DNA of 64,000 nt from Sinorhizobium fredii NGR234 (GCF_000018545.1 NC_012587.1:1860001-1924000), one strand, 5' to 3'; shown: positions 1-8,326, numbered from the stretch's first letter. Program-made: numbers and translations. The notes: generated by a model from the sequence alone, not told the origin.

Positions 1-493
1 ACTCGACGACATGCCGTCCAACCAGGTCCATCGGCCGTCGTTCCAGATGGCTCGCATGCGCGGCATTGGTGTAGAGATACCGGTAATCCGGCGTAATGAC
101 CGCGACACGGTCGGGAAGACAGTCGAGAATCGCCTCGTTTAGCAATTCCTCGTCGGCGCGTCCCTTCGTCGGCAGTTTCGGGGCCAGGTCGAGATCGAGC
201 CCGGCGAGGTCGACGGTTCGCGTTGCCGCAAGATAGCGGTCGATCAGCGATTTGAGCAATCGCGAATGGCGCAGCACACAGGCGATGTCGTCCGCCTCGG
301 AACGCAACAGGTCCACGAGAAACTGGAACTGCAGGCGGGCGTCTTCGACGCTGGCGGCCTTCTCGGAGTAGACGGCCCTCAGAATTGGCTCAAGTTCACG
401 ATCGAGGATACCGATCAGATGGTCGTCCGCGATCTTTACCGCATACTGCAACTGCGAATACTTGAACCAAAACAGCTCAATCAATTCGTTCAA
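1..493 (-). CDS. PAS-domain protein, 3' part missing (runs off window)
   Basis: The minus strand is open from a TTG at 491-493 to the window edge (about 164 residues). The start is chosen because GATGAGG lies about eight bases upstream and the frame is closed by a TAG shortly before; no ATG fits. The first 130 residues look helical with no domain I recognise. The last part (RVAVITPDYRYLYTNAA) reads like the beginning of a PAS sensor domain, so an output domain such as a kinase, GGDEF or HTH may follow outside the window. It reads away from the lpxXL cluster and is probably a separate transcription unit. Confidence 0.6.
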   Translation of the reverse strand, partial: MNELIELFWFKYSQLQYAVKIADDHLIGILDRELEPILRAVYSEKAASVEDARLQFQFLVDLLRSEADDIACVLRHSRLLKSLIDRYLAATRTVDLAGLDLDLAPKLPTKGRADEELLNEAILDCLPDRVAVITPDYRYLYTNAAHASHLERRPMDLVGRHVVE

Positions 494-848
494 TTTGAAA
501 ACCTCATCCCGCGGCCAAGGCCGCGCCAATGCGTCCAGACGAGTTAGTGCAGCTGAAAATTTCTAAGTACCAACCCCTGATGCGACGCGAAACCGCGTTG
601 CACCTTCCACGTCCCTAGGCCCACGAAGAGTGTACACGCATCGTATGGTCGTTCAACAGCAGAAGGAAAGCGGCAATCGGCCGCAAACGTTTCCGACGCC
701 GAATATTAGCGGACACCGTTCGGAATTGAGGGCAACCCGATATTCGCAACGCTCCGAGAGATTGGGACGCGGCGCGGCAGGCAGGTCGAAGCGCGATCCG
801 ATATGCGCTTCGCGGCTCACAGCTCCCGTCCGCAAATAACCGATCGGC
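494..848. other. Intergenic region, no gene seen
   Basis: This 355-base stretch lies between the 5' end of the PAS gene and the 3' end of lpxXL, both on the minus strand. It should hold the promoter of the PAS gene and the end of the lpxXL transcript. Short open frames on both strands lack recognisable motifs and good ribosome sites. I saw no clear hairpin terminator. Confidence 0.5.
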
Positions 849-1787
849 TCAGAGATTGCCCTTGATACGCCAGCGGTCGTGATACCAGAGCCATTGGCCC
901 GGATATTCGCGGACCCAGCTCTCGACCTTGTCGTTCAGCATCTGCGCCGTTGCGTTGACGTCGACGCTGCCATCGGCCCTACGGGGGATTTCGACGGCCG
1001 GTTCCAGTTCCAGGCGGAAGCGGCCGCCGGGGAGACGGACGCAACGGGCCGGATAGACCTCGCAGTTGAACTGGCGGACCAGTTTGGCGAGCAGCGGATT
1101 GGTCTGGACATCCTGTCCGAAAAACTTCGTCTTCAGCCCCTTGCGGAACTTCTGGTCGACCAGCACGCCAACGGCGCCGCCGCGTTCGAGCTGGCGGGCG
1201 AGCGCAAAGGAAGAGCCCGCATGGGACGGCACGAGGCTGCCCATCCGCTCCTTGCGGAACTCGAAGACCTTCTCCGCCATGTAGGGATTGTTCGGCGGCC
1301 GGAAGAGGACAGTCACGTCCAGTCCAAAAGCGGACCCCGCCACCGGCAGCATTTCGAAATTGCCGCTATGCGCCGTGAAGACGATGAAGGGCCGCGGATT
1401 GTCGCGCAGTTCCAGGAAGAGCGGAATGCCCGAGACCTCCACCCTGCCCGGCTCCGGGCGGTGTGGATCGAAGTCGAACAACCGGTCAAGGAAGACATAT
1501 TCGGCGGCGAGCCGACCCATATTGCCCCAGCTTTCGAGCGCGATCGCCTCTATCCAGGCGTCGCTCTTTTCCGGAAAGGCATTGCGCAGATTGGTGAGCG
1601 TCAGTTTATGGCGGCTTGTCTTCGGCCCGATCCAGCGCGCGACACGATCCATGAAATTGATCGCCGCATCCGCCGGGAAAAGCTTCAGGACATTGAGCAG
1701 CAGAAAGACGAGCTGCGCGATCAGCCATTGCCGGAAGCGATCGGCAGCGAGCACCAGCCGTGTGATCAGCATCCGCACCGGTATCAA
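849..1787 (-). CDS. lpxXL: Lipid A very-long-chain acyltransferase (LpxL/HtrB family)
   Basis: This 312-residue protein belongs to the LpxL/HtrB/MsbB lysophospholipid-acyltransferase family. It has a hydrophobic N-terminal anchor (about residues 21-36) and the catalytic H-X4-acidic motif at His140-Glu145 (AHSGNFE). In rhizobia LpxXL moves 27-hydroxyoctacosanoate from AcpXL to a hydroxyacyl chain of lipid A at the inner membrane. The name rests mainly on position: it is the last gene of the acpXL cluster, and its ATG overlaps the stop of the dehydrogenase gene by four bases, so translation is probably coupled. An ordinary LpxL acting on shorter chains is the alternative, but the context argues against it. 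Confidence 0.9.
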   Translation of the reverse strand: MIPVRMLITRLVLAADRFRQWLIAQLVFLLLNVLKLFPADAAINFMDRVARWIGPKTSRHKLTLTNLRNAFPEKSDAWIEAIALESWGNMGRLAAEYVFLDRLFDFDPHRPEPGRVEVSGIPLFLELRDNPRPFIVFTAHSGNFEMLPVAGSAFGLDVTVLFRPPNNPYMAEKVFEFRKERMGSLVPSHAGSSFALARQLERGGAVGVLVDQKFRKGLKTKFFGQDVQTNPLLAKLVRQFNCEVYPARCVRLPGGRFRLELEPAVEIPRRADGSVDVNATAQMLNDKVESWVREYPGQWLWYHDRWRIKGNL

Positions 1788-2812
1788 TCCATCCGCAGGA
1801 TGATCTTGCCGAAGATCTGGCGCGACTCCATCCGTTCGAGCGCCCGATCGATGTCGGTCAGACCGACCTCCGTATCGATGACAGGATGAACGAGACCGCG
1901 CGCCATCTTCTGCATGGCGTTCGCCATGTTCTCCATGCGGCAGCCGAACGAGCCGAGCAGCTTCAACTGCTGCTGGAAGAGCATCATCAGGTTCATGTCG
2001 GTCGACACGCCTGAGGTCGAGCCGCAGGTGACGAGCCGGCCGCCCCGCTTCATCGACAGCATCGAGCCCGCCCAGGTGTCCTTGCCGACATGCTCGAAGA
2101 CGACGTCGACGCCCTTCTTCCTGGTGAGCTTGCGCACCACGCCCTCGAAGCGGTCGGTGCGGTAGTTGATGACATGATCAGCGCCGAGCGCCCTCGCCTT
2201 CTCGATCTTGTCGTCCGAGCCGACCGTGGTGATGACGGTGCAGCCGATCTTCTTGGCGAGCTGGATCGCCGCCGAGCCGATACCGGAACCGCCGGCGTGG
2301 ACGAGGATCGTCTCGCCCGGCTCGAGCTTGGCATTGTCGAACAGCATGTGCTCGACGGTACCGAACGTGACCGGAGCAAGCGCCGCGCCGACCGCGTCGA
2401 CACCGGGGGGCGCCGGCACCAGCAGGCGCGCCGGCAGATTGATCTTCTCCTGGGCGAAACCGTCGAGGTGGAAGCCGTGCACGCCGCCGACATGCTCGCA
2501 CAGATTGTCGCGCCCCTCCTTGCAGGGACGGCAGAGGCCGCAGGTGCGTGCGCCATAAATCGAAACGAGCTGGCCCGGCAGAACGCTCGCAACACCCGGT
2601 CCGATACTCTCGACGACGCCGGATGCTTCCGCACCGATGACCAGCGGCATCTTGCGCTTGGCAAAGGCCATGCCGCGCCAGCCCCAGACGTCGATATGGT
2701 TGAGCGCCACCGCCTTGACCCGGAGCGTCACCTCGCCGGGACCGGGCGCCTCCGGCTCCGGCAGGTCGGTGATTTCGAGCTTGCGGTCATCGAGCAGTTG
2801 CAGGGCGCGCAT
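1784..2812 (-). CDS. adh2XL: MDR-family zinc-type dehydrogenase of the VLCFA cluster
   Basis: A 342-residue medium-chain dehydrogenase/reductase. The ATG at 2812 (MRALQLL) is preferred because AAAGGAAAG precedes it; an ATG eight codons upstream lacks this. It keeps the structural-zinc cysteines (Cys91, 94, 97, 105) and a dinucleotide motif HAGGSGIGSAA. The catalytic-zinc ligands of true alcohol dehydrogenases seem absent: ALNHID stands where Cys is expected and GAEASG replaces GHE. This is more like quinone oxidoreductases or enoyl reductases. Rhizobial VLCFA clusters always carry such a gene, and an enoyl-reductase-like step in C28 synthesis is a reasonable inference. A palindromic repeat separates it from fabF1XL. 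Confidence 0.82.
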   Translation of the reverse strand: MRALQLLDDRKLEITDLPEPEAPGPGEVTLRVKAVALNHIDVWGWRGMAFAKRKMPLVIGAEASGVVESIGPGVASVLPGQLVSIYGARTCGLCRPCKEGRDNLCEHVGGVHGFHLDGFAQEKINLPARLLVPAPPGVDAVGAALAPVTFGTVEHMLFDNAKLEPGETILVHAGGSGIGSAAIQLAKKIGCTVITTVGSDDKIEKARALGADHVINYRTDRFEGVVRKLTRKKGVDVVFEHVGKDTWAGSMLSMKRGGRLVTCGSTSGVSTDMNLMMLFQQQLKLLGSFGCRMENMANAMQKMARGLVHPVIDTEVGLTDIDRALERMESRQIFGKIILRMD

Positions 2813-2890
2813 GGTCTTTCCTTTGAGTATTTTCAATTGTCGTGCGGCTAGGCGGTGCGGACTTCCATGGCATGTAGCGCGCTCGTCCTA

Positions 2891-3059
2891 CCCCCTCTGG
2901 CCTGCCGGCCATCTCCCCCACAAGGGGGAGAATAGATGTGGCATGCTTTCCGCCTCTCAACCAGGACCTCCGCTTGTAGCAGCGTTTCAAGCGGAGCGAG
3001 CCGCCAACCCCACCGTTTCTCCCCCCTTGTGGGGGAGATGGCCGGCAGGCCAGAGGGGG
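2891..3059. repeat. Palindromic mosaic repeat (RIME-like) inside the VLCFA operon
   Basis: Two arms of about 42 bases in inverted orientation (2891-2932 and 3017-3059) begin and end with CCCCCTCTGGCCTGCCGG and its complement and contain CTCCCCCACAAGGGGG. They flank about 84 bases. The same arm type occurs at 16503-16703 inside cobN. It resembles the rhizobial intergenic mosaic elements called RIME. It sits between fabF1XL and adh2XL, where its RNA hairpin could affect expression of the downstream genes. Confidence 0.85.
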
Positions 3060-3076
3060 TGGAGCTTGCGCCATTC

Positions 3077-4360
3077 CTAGGCCGGCTCGGCAGTCATCAC
3101 CAGGCTGGCGTTCTGGCCGCCGAAGCCGAAGGAATTCGACAGCACGGCAGTGACCTGCTGGCTGCGCTTCGCGTTCGGCACGACATCGAGGACGATCGCC
3201 GGGTCCGGGTTCTGGTAGTTGATGGTCGGCGGCAGGGTGCCGGTGAGCATCGTCTGGATCGAGAAAACCGCCTCGACCGCCCCTGCGGCCGTCAGCGTGT
3301 GGCCGATCATAGACTTGTTCGACGACACCGGGATCGACGGCAGCCGTTCGCCGAAGACGGCCGACATCGACAAATATTCCATCTTGTCGTTCTCCGGCGT
3401 CGAGGTGCCGTGCGCATTGATGTAGCCGATGCCGGTTTCATCGATGCCGGCGTCGGCGAGTGCGGCGCGGATCGTCGCGATCGCCGGCCCGCCATCGGGC
3501 GAGGAGCGTGTGCGGTGGAAGAGATCGGCCTTTTCACCGCAGCCCTTCAGAATGCCATAGACCCGGGCGCCGCGGGCAATCGCCGCTTCGAGCGATTCGA
3601 GCACCAGGGTGGCGGCGCCTTCGGCGATCACGAAGCCGTCGCGATCCTTGGTGAAGGGCTTCGATGCCTTTTCCGGCGGTTCGTTCTGTGTCGACAGCGC
3701 CGAAAGCAGCGAGAAGCGGATCAGCGCCTCGGCACTGACGGAGCCGTCGGTCGCAACCGTCAGGGCCCGATCGGTGCGGCCCTGACGGATCGCCTCGACG
3801 CCGAGCTGGATGGCGGTGGCGCCCGAAGCGCAGGCCGTCGACAGCGTCACCGGCAGGCCGCGTGTCCCAAACCGATCGGCGAGCCGTTCGGAGATCGAGC
3901 CGAACAGCACCGCCTCGTGGAAGATCGGGTCGGCCTTCTGGCGCATGGCGGCGAGGAAACGGTTATAGGCGTCGCCCGGCCGCTCCGAGGCGGGCGCCCG
4001 GTCCGCGAGTTCGAAGCGCGCGTTCCACTCCGGTTCGATCGGCGGCGCAGCCAGGAACAGCGGGCCGTTGAAATCGCCGGAAAGCCCGGCCTGCGCGAGC
4101 GCTTCCAGTGTCGTCTCGCGCGCCATGGCGTAGGAGCGTTCGACGGCGTTCTCGGCTGGAATTTCAATGAAGTCGACCGTGCCGCTGATACGGGTCGAAA
4201 GCCCCTCGGTCGGAAAGCGGGTAATCTTGTGAATGCCCGAAACGCCGCCGCTGAGCGCCGCCCAATTGTCCTCCAGCCCCTGCCCGAGCGAGGTGATGAC
4301 GCCCATGCCGGTAACGGCGACGATCGGACGGTCGAGGTGATCGGTGTAAGCCTTGCTCAT
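3077..4360 (-). CDS. fabF1XL: Beta-ketoacyl-ACP synthase, catalytically complete (KAS-alpha-like)
   Basis: A 427-residue FabF-type condensing enzyme. The triad is intact: Cys177 in STACASG, His317 in NAHGTST and His354 in SMIGHT, with Lys349. It would condense malonyl-ACP with the growing chain on AcpXL during C28 synthesis in the cytoplasm. AAGGAGCTCGAGC precedes the ATG. It follows fabF2XL by 11 bases, so the two synthases are very probably made together. Because its partner lacks catalytic residues, I infer this subunit does the chemistry of a heterodimer. Confidence 0.93.
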   Translation of the reverse strand: MSKAYTDHLDRPIVAVTGMGVITSLGQGLEDNWAALSGGVSGIHKITRFPTEGLSTRISGTVDFIEIPAENAVERSYAMARETTLEALAQAGLSGDFNGPLFLAAPPIEPEWNARFELADRAPASERPGDAYNRFLAAMRQKADPIFHEAVLFGSISERLADRFGTRGLPVTLSTACASGATAIQLGVEAIRQGRTDRALTVATDGSVSAEALIRFSLLSALSTQNEPPEKASKPFTKDRDGFVIAEGAATLVLESLEAAIARGARVYGILKGCGEKADLFHRTRSSPDGGPAIATIRAALADAGIDETGIGYINAHGTSTPENDKMEYLSMSAVFGERLPSIPVSSNKSMIGHTLTAAGAVEAVFSIQTMLTGTLPPTINYQNPDPAIVLDVVPNAKRSQQVTAVLSNSFGFGGQNASLVMTAEPA

Positions 4361-4371
4361 GCTCGAGCTCC

Positions 4372-5571
4372 TTATTCCGCGGACAGCACGGCGATCCCTT
4401 CGCCGCGGGCATGGCCGATAGTCGTGACGATCGCGGCCCTGACAGGCGCCGTCATCGGCGCTTCGGCGGGGTCGAAGGGCGGCACCTTGGCCGCATGCCC
4501 GATCGAAAGTGCTGCAAAGGCCATACCGACCGGGAACTGAGCCTCAATGCCGTGACCGACGAGACCGCCATAGGCACGGACCGGCCGTCCGGAAAGCTCG
4601 GTATCGAGGAAGGCCTTCTCGCGCTGCGCAAGATCATGAAAGCCGCTGGTGCCGGAAAAGACCACGGTCGACTGCGGCTCGAGTTCCGCGCCCGGCCGCG
4701 CCAGATCCCTGAGCCTTGCTTCGAGCCTGCCGTCCTCGCGGTTACCCCGATCGCCTTCGATCGCATCGATCGTGGCATAGATGCGGGCGCCGCGGGCCTC
4801 GGCGTATTGGCGCGACTCCAGAACGAGGAAGGCGCCGACGGAACCCAGGATCATGCCGCCGCCGTTCCCCCGCTTGCGCGACCAGATCGGGTGCCACTCA
4901 CCGAGGGCATGGCCCTGGATGGCTTCGATCAACAGGAGGATATCGAGACGCTCGGCAGAAAAGGCGCCGCCGACGAGCGTATGCGTCGACTGCCCGGCCT
5001 TGATGCGGGCAAAGGCGGTTTCGATCGCCGAAATGCCGGCCGCTTCCTCGCCCATGAAGGTGCGCGACGAGCCCGTCACCTTGTGGACGATCGAAATATT
5101 GCCGGCCAGCAGGTTGGAGAGTTGGGCAAGAAACAGCGTCGGGCGGAGCTCCGTCGTCAGCTTCTCGTTCAGAAGCTGTTCGCGATCGTTGCGCTTCAGG
5201 CCCTCGTCGACGATCAGCGAGTCGACATTGATGTCGCGCTCGCCGCCGCCGGCAGCGACGATCATGTCCATGCTGCCGCAGGCTTCGAGATTGTCCTTGA
5301 GCCCCGCATCGTCCAGTGCAAGACCGGCTGCGAAGACGCCAAGGCGCTGCCAGTTCTCCATCTGCCGCTGATCGCCGCGCTTGGCGATCTGCTGCGACCA
5401 ATCGATCTCCGGCAGAGGATGGACCGGATAGGGCGCGAAGCGCTCCGTCTCGACCCGAGCCTTCGGCGGTTCGACGGCATTCAGCAAGGCCACATGCGGC
5501 TCGGCACCGACGCCCTGACTCGTCACAATGCCGACGCCGGTGATCACAACGTCGTTTGCGGATTTGGTCAT
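4372..5571 (-). CDS. fabF2XL: Beta-ketoacyl-ACP synthase homologue lacking active-site residues (CLF-like)
   Basis: A 399-residue thiolase-fold protein of the FabF family (GVGIVTSQGVG at the N-terminus, GLVGHGIEAQ near the C-terminus). By eye-alignment with FabF1XL the nucleophilic Cys position is Glu176 (MGEEAAG), the first catalytic His position is Ser (FSGTSG), and the Lys before the second His is Gly; only the second His remains. It is thus unlikely to condense on its own. The pattern recalls chain-length factors of type II polyketide synthases, where Gln replaces Cys. It starts two bases after the fabZXL stop. Confidence 0.9.
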   Translation of the reverse strand: MTKSANDVVITGVGIVTSQGVGAEPHVALLNAVEPPKARVETERFAPYPVHPLPEIDWSQQIAKRGDQRQMENWQRLGVFAAGLALDDAGLKDNLEACGSMDMIVAAGGGERDINVDSLIVDEGLKRNDREQLLNEKLTTELRPTLFLAQLSNLLAGNISIVHKVTGSSRTFMGEEAAGISAIETAFARIKAGQSTHTLVGGAFSAERLDILLLIEAIQGHALGEWHPIWSRKRGNGGGMILGSVGAFLVLESRQYAEARGARIYATIDAIEGDRGNREDGRLEARLRDLARPGAELEPQSTVVFSGTSGFHDLAQREKAFLDTELSGRPVRAYGGLVGHGIEAQFPVGMAFAALSIGHAAKVPPFDPAEAPMTAPVRAAIVTTIGHARGEGIAVLSAE

Positions 5572-5572
5572 C

Positions 5573-6049
5573 TTACTTCTCCGAAGCGGCCGTCGCGGCC
5601 ATCAATCCCACTTCGTCGGCCCGCTTGCGGACGATCTCGCCGAGCGGCACCTGATCGAATGGCATCGTCCTGAGCTTGAGCTGGGCGTCGCAGATCTTCT
5701 TGCCGCCCGAGTTGATCCTGGCCTTGGTGACCGCGAAGCCCGAGCCCTCGTGCTCGAGAAATGCTTCGATTTCGAGCTCGGCTGAAGGCTCGACGAAGGT
5801 GCGCATCTTGGCGCCGTCGACCGACATCAGGAAGGGCATTGCCACGAATTTCGTGGCGGCAAGCACGAGAAAGCCGGAGGCCTGCGCCATCGTCTCGATC
5901 AAGAGCACGCCGGGAACCAGCGGATAGCCCGGGAAATGCCCCTCGAACACCGGGCTTTTCTCCGGAACGACGGACCGAGCCGTCAGCCGGCCCGCCGCGA
6001 GATCGACCGTTTCGATCCGGTCGATCATCTGGAAATATTCAAGGAGCAT
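5573..6049 (-). CDS. fabZXL: 3-hydroxyacyl-ACP dehydratase of the VLCFA cluster
   Basis: A 158-residue hot-dog-fold dehydratase with the FabZ signature GHFPGYPLVPGVLLIETMAQ, holding the catalytic His and Glu. The start is taken at the ATG at 6049 (MLLEYFQM) because the longer upstream frame is Arg/Pro-rich and lies in the intergenic hairpin region. The enzyme removes water from 3-hydroxyacyl chains, presumably on AcpXL. It follows acpXL after a strong intrinsic terminator, so its expression may depend on readthrough or its own promoter. Confidence 0.92.
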   Translation of the reverse strand: MLLEYFQMIDRIETVDLAAGRLTARSVVPEKSPVFEGHFPGYPLVPGVLLIETMAQASGFLVLAATKFVAMPFLMSVDGAKMRTFVEPSAELEIEAFLEHEGSGFAVTKARINSGGKKICDAQLKLRTMPFDQVPLGEIVRKRADEVGLMAATAASEK

Positions 6050-6081
6050 GAGCGCCCATCCCGTTCGTTTCGGGCTCAAGT

Positions 6082-6131
6082 AAAAATGCCGATGCCGCCT
6101 GTCAAGCGAAGGACGCTTCAGGCGGCATCGG
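6082..6131 (-). terminator. Strong intrinsic terminator after acpXL
   Basis: CCGATGCCGCCTG (6089-6101) and CAGGCGGCATCGG (6119-6131) form a 13-bp perfect stem. The 17-base loop can itself pair (AAGCG with CGCTT). Read on the minus strand the stem is followed by CATTTTTAC, a run of five T at 6082-6086. It lies between acpXL and fabZXL. Confidence 0.8.
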
Positions 6132-6164
6132 TAGACGGGTCGAACCGTATCAGCGCAGAGGCGA

Positions 6165-6443
6165 TCAGGCCTTGGCCGCCCGAAGCTCGTCGATCTTGGC
6201 ACAGAGGTTCTTCAGCACGAAGTATTCCTCGGTCGACACCTTGCCTTCGTTGACTTCCTGGGTCCACTGCTCGAGCGGAATCTTGATGCCGAATTCCTTG
6301 TCGATCGCAAAGACGATGTCGAGGAAGTCCAGGCTGTCAATGCCGAGATCGTCGATCGTATGGCTTTCCGGCTTGATCGTTTCGCGGTCGATCTCGCTCG
6401 TTTCCGCAATGATGTCGGCAACCTTGTCGAATGTAGCTGTCAC
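6165..6443 (-). CDS. acpXL: Acyl carrier protein AcpXL for very-long-chain fatty acids
   Basis: A 92-residue acyl carrier protein. The phosphopantetheine Ser lies in GIDSLDFLD. The sequence reads almost exactly like known rhizobial AcpXL (start [14 protein letters not shown], acidic core, tail [15 protein letters not shown]). A GTG at 6441-6443 is chosen as start because GAGGTAAGCGC precedes it and the length then fits the family. It holds the growing C28 chain, which LpxXL later moves to lipid A. It is the first gene of the minus-strand cluster, divergent from fnrN. Confidence 0.96.
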   Translation of the reverse strand: MTATFDKVADIIAETSEIDRETIKPESHTIDDLGIDSLDFLDIVFAIDKEFGIKIPLEQWTQEVNEGKVSTEEYFVLKNLCAKIDELRAAKA

Positions 6444-6785
6444 GCGCTTACCTCTTGAAAATCGAGTCTTGGCGATCCCTATAGAAAAATGCACCGCAAA
6501 AGCCAATGCCTCCCGGCCTTTTGCCACTCAGATTCGAAAAATGGTGTTGCCAAACGGAAACCGTGTGTCCGAGAGCCCAGATATCCGTCGAAAACGGCCC
6601 CGCGCCCGCACCGGCCGTGGCGCTTTTTGATCTGGATCAAGTGATCGCCAGCCAAAGCCGGTAAATTGACATTCGTCAGTTCCGCCTGAGACATAGTTTC
6701 GCGCTTCGCGGATTCATACACGTCTAGACTTGATTTAACCGGGACGTTCCCCTTTTGCTGGTGACAAACGGCGAGGCAGTTAGAG
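6444..6785. other. Divergent promoter region acpXL / fnrN
   Basis: This 342-base region separates the 5' ends of acpXL (minus) and the Crp/Fnr gene (plus). It contains one perfect FNR-type box at 6627-6640 and no convincing reading frame. Both promoters must lie here, so the regulator may act on acpXL as well as on itself, though that is inference. Confidence 0.6.
6627..6640. promoter_or_regulatory. Anaerobox (FNR/FnrN/FixK binding site)
   Basis: The bases TTGATCTGGATCAA match the TTGAT-N4-ATCAA consensus perfectly. The box lies about 145 bases before the start of the FnrN-type gene, as expected for autoregulation, and about 185 bases before acpXL on the other strand. Confidence 0.85.
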
Positions 6786-7526
6786 ATGCAGATCGTGGTC
6801 GAACATAGTCGCAAGGACATCCACAATTCCGACATTCCCGTCATCTGCGCCGCGTGCGAGGCGCGCCACGGCGGCGTTTGCGGCACGTTGACAGCGAGCC
6901 AGCTCACCGAACTCAGCCGCCATGCGGCGCGTCGGCGCGTCGAGCCAGGCAGCGAGATGATCGGCCAGGGCGAAGCAGCGAACAACTATGCAAACATCAT
7001 TCGCGGCGTGGTGAAGCTCAGCAAGATGCTTTCCGACGGCCGCCAGCAGATCGTCGGGCTGCAATTCGCCCCCGACTTCATGGGCCGCCCGTTCATGCGG
7101 GAGAGCGCCTTGAGCGCGGAAGCGGCGACCGACACCGACGTCTGCGCCTTTCCGCGCGCGGTTATCGAACGCCTCGTCGGCGAAGCGCCCGGTCTCGAGC
7201 ACCGGCTGCACGAACAGGCGCTCAAGGAGCTGGACGAGGCGCGCGACTGGATGTTGACCCTGGGCCGCAAGACGGCCCAGGAAAAGGTCGCGAGCTTCCT
7301 CTATCTCATCGCCACCCATGTTGATCCAGAGAAGGGCGCGGCCAAGGAATTCGACCTGCCTTTGTCGCGGGCCGATATCGCCGACTATCTCGGTTTGACC
7401 ATCGAAACGGTGAGCCGCCAGATCACGAAGCTGCGCAAGGAAGGGGTGATCCGCGTCGAGAACAGCCGCCGGGTGATCGTGCCGGACAGCCGCCGCCTGA
7501 CGCGTCATGCCGGCATCGACTGCTGA
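6786..7526 (+). CDS. fnrN: FnrN-type Crp/Fnr oxygen-sensing regulator
   Basis: A 246-residue Crp/Fnr regulator with an N-terminal cysteine cluster Cys21-X2-Cys24-X7-Cys32 and a fourth Cys120 (TDTDVCAF). This is the pattern of Fnr/FnrN proteins that hold an oxygen-labile [4Fe-4S] cluster. A cyclic-nucleotide-type beta-barrel comes first; the C-terminal helix-turn-helix is around LSRADIADYLGLTIETVSRQ, with the E-SR contact residues typical of Fnr. In rhizobia FnrN switches on microaerobic genes such as fixNOQP. The perfect anaerobox upstream suggests autoregulation. A FixK-type protein would lack the N-terminal cysteines. Its 3' end overlaps the convergent phosphodiesterase gene by 22 bases. 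Confidence 0.88.
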   Translation: MQIVVEHSRKDIHNSDIPVICAACEARHGGVCGTLTASQLTELSRHAARRRVEPGSEMIGQGEAANNYANIIRGVVKLSKMLSDGRQQIVGLQFAPDFMGRPFMRESALSAEAATDTDVCAFPRAVIERLVGEAPGLEHRLHEQALKELDEARDWMLTLGRKTAQEKVASFLYLIATHVDPEKGAAKEFDLPLSRADIADYLGLTIETVSRQITKLRKEGVIRVENSRRVIVPDSRRLTRHAGIDC

Positions 7527-8326
7527 TCAGACCCAGGGGGCAGGCCCTGTCCGAAGCATCCCGCCGCCAGACGCGGGTCATCCAGCAGGATCGCCTCGGG
7601 TCCGATCGGTCGAAGGCGCTCAAGCCCTTCCCGGTCAATAAGGCCAACCGGAAACGGCGGGTATTCGGGTAACGGCGTTGAGCGTGGCTGACCGACCATG
7701 ATCGCCAGATGCAGGCCGGCACGACGAACGAGCGCCGAACGCTCAGGGCTCGCATCGCCCTGCCAAAGCCTGAACCAGTCTGCGCCGGCGTCCCGCGCCC
7801 GACGCGCGGCGTCAGGCTCCTCCAGAAAAGCGAGAATGGCTATGTCTTCTCTGGCGGAACGTGCGGCGGCGATGAGTTCGAGGCTGCGCAGGCCCAGCAT
7901 CGTTCGCCCGGCAGCATGCGCACCGGCAACCTCGTCGAGGATGCGCCCGACCTGCCGCGGATCGGCAAGCTTGATATCCAGGAGCACGCCCAAGGAACCG
8001 GAGGCCGCCAGCGCCTCTCGCAGCGTCATCGTCGCCGGCAGCAGGTGCCGCAGCGTTGCGAGGTCGACGTCCGAAACGGCGCGTGCATTGCCGCACAGTC
8101 GCCGAAGGTCATCATCGTGCATGCAAACGAAGGTGCCGTCCTTCGTGAGGCGAATGTCCGTCTCGATGGCATCCGCCCCGCAGCACGCGGCGGCCTGCAG
8201 CGCCTCTACGGTATTCTCAGCGGCAAGGGCGGCACCGCCGCGGTGCGCTATGATCAGAGGTTTGGGGCCGGAGCGAGCGATCCATAAATCAGAGGGCATC
8301 GTCGTCTCCGGCGGCTGGATACTCAC
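7505..8326 (-). CDS. Glycerophosphodiester phosphodiesterase family protein
   Basis: A 273-residue GDPD-family TIM barrel. It shows IIAHRGG, the acidic pair in ETDIRLTKDG, the second His in CMHDDDL, and the lysine strand LLDIKL. There is no signal peptide, so it is probably a cytoplasmic UgpQ-like enzyme that splits glycerophosphodiesters to glycerol-3-phosphate and an alcohol. Its ATG overlaps the cobD stop by four bases, so it is the last gene of the cobEABCD run; a link with cobalamin synthesis is not obvious. Confidence 0.85.
   Translation of the reverse strand: MSIQPPETTMPSDLWIARSGPKPLIIAHRGGAALAAENTVEALQAAACCGADAIETDIRLTKDGTFVCMHDDDLRRLCGNARAVSDVDLATLRHLLPATMTLREALAASGSLGVLLDIKLADPRQVGRILDEVAGAHAAGRTMLGLRSLELIAAARSAREDIAILAFLEEPDAARRARDAGADWFRLWQGDASPERSALVRRAGLHLAIMVGQPRSTPLPEYPPFPVGLIDREGLERLRPIGPEAILLDDPRLAAGCFGQGLPPGSDQQSMPA

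Noticed and set aside
879..1889. Long plus-strand open frame opposite lpxXL
   Set aside because: It is the complement of lpxXL, rich in Arg/Glu/Gln as expected of an antisense frame in GC-rich DNA, and has no family features.
2936..4540. Plus-strand open frame of more than 500 codons opposite fabF1XL
   Set aside because: fabF1XL on the minus strand has catalytic motifs and a ribosome site; the opposite frame has neither and begins within a palindromic repeat.
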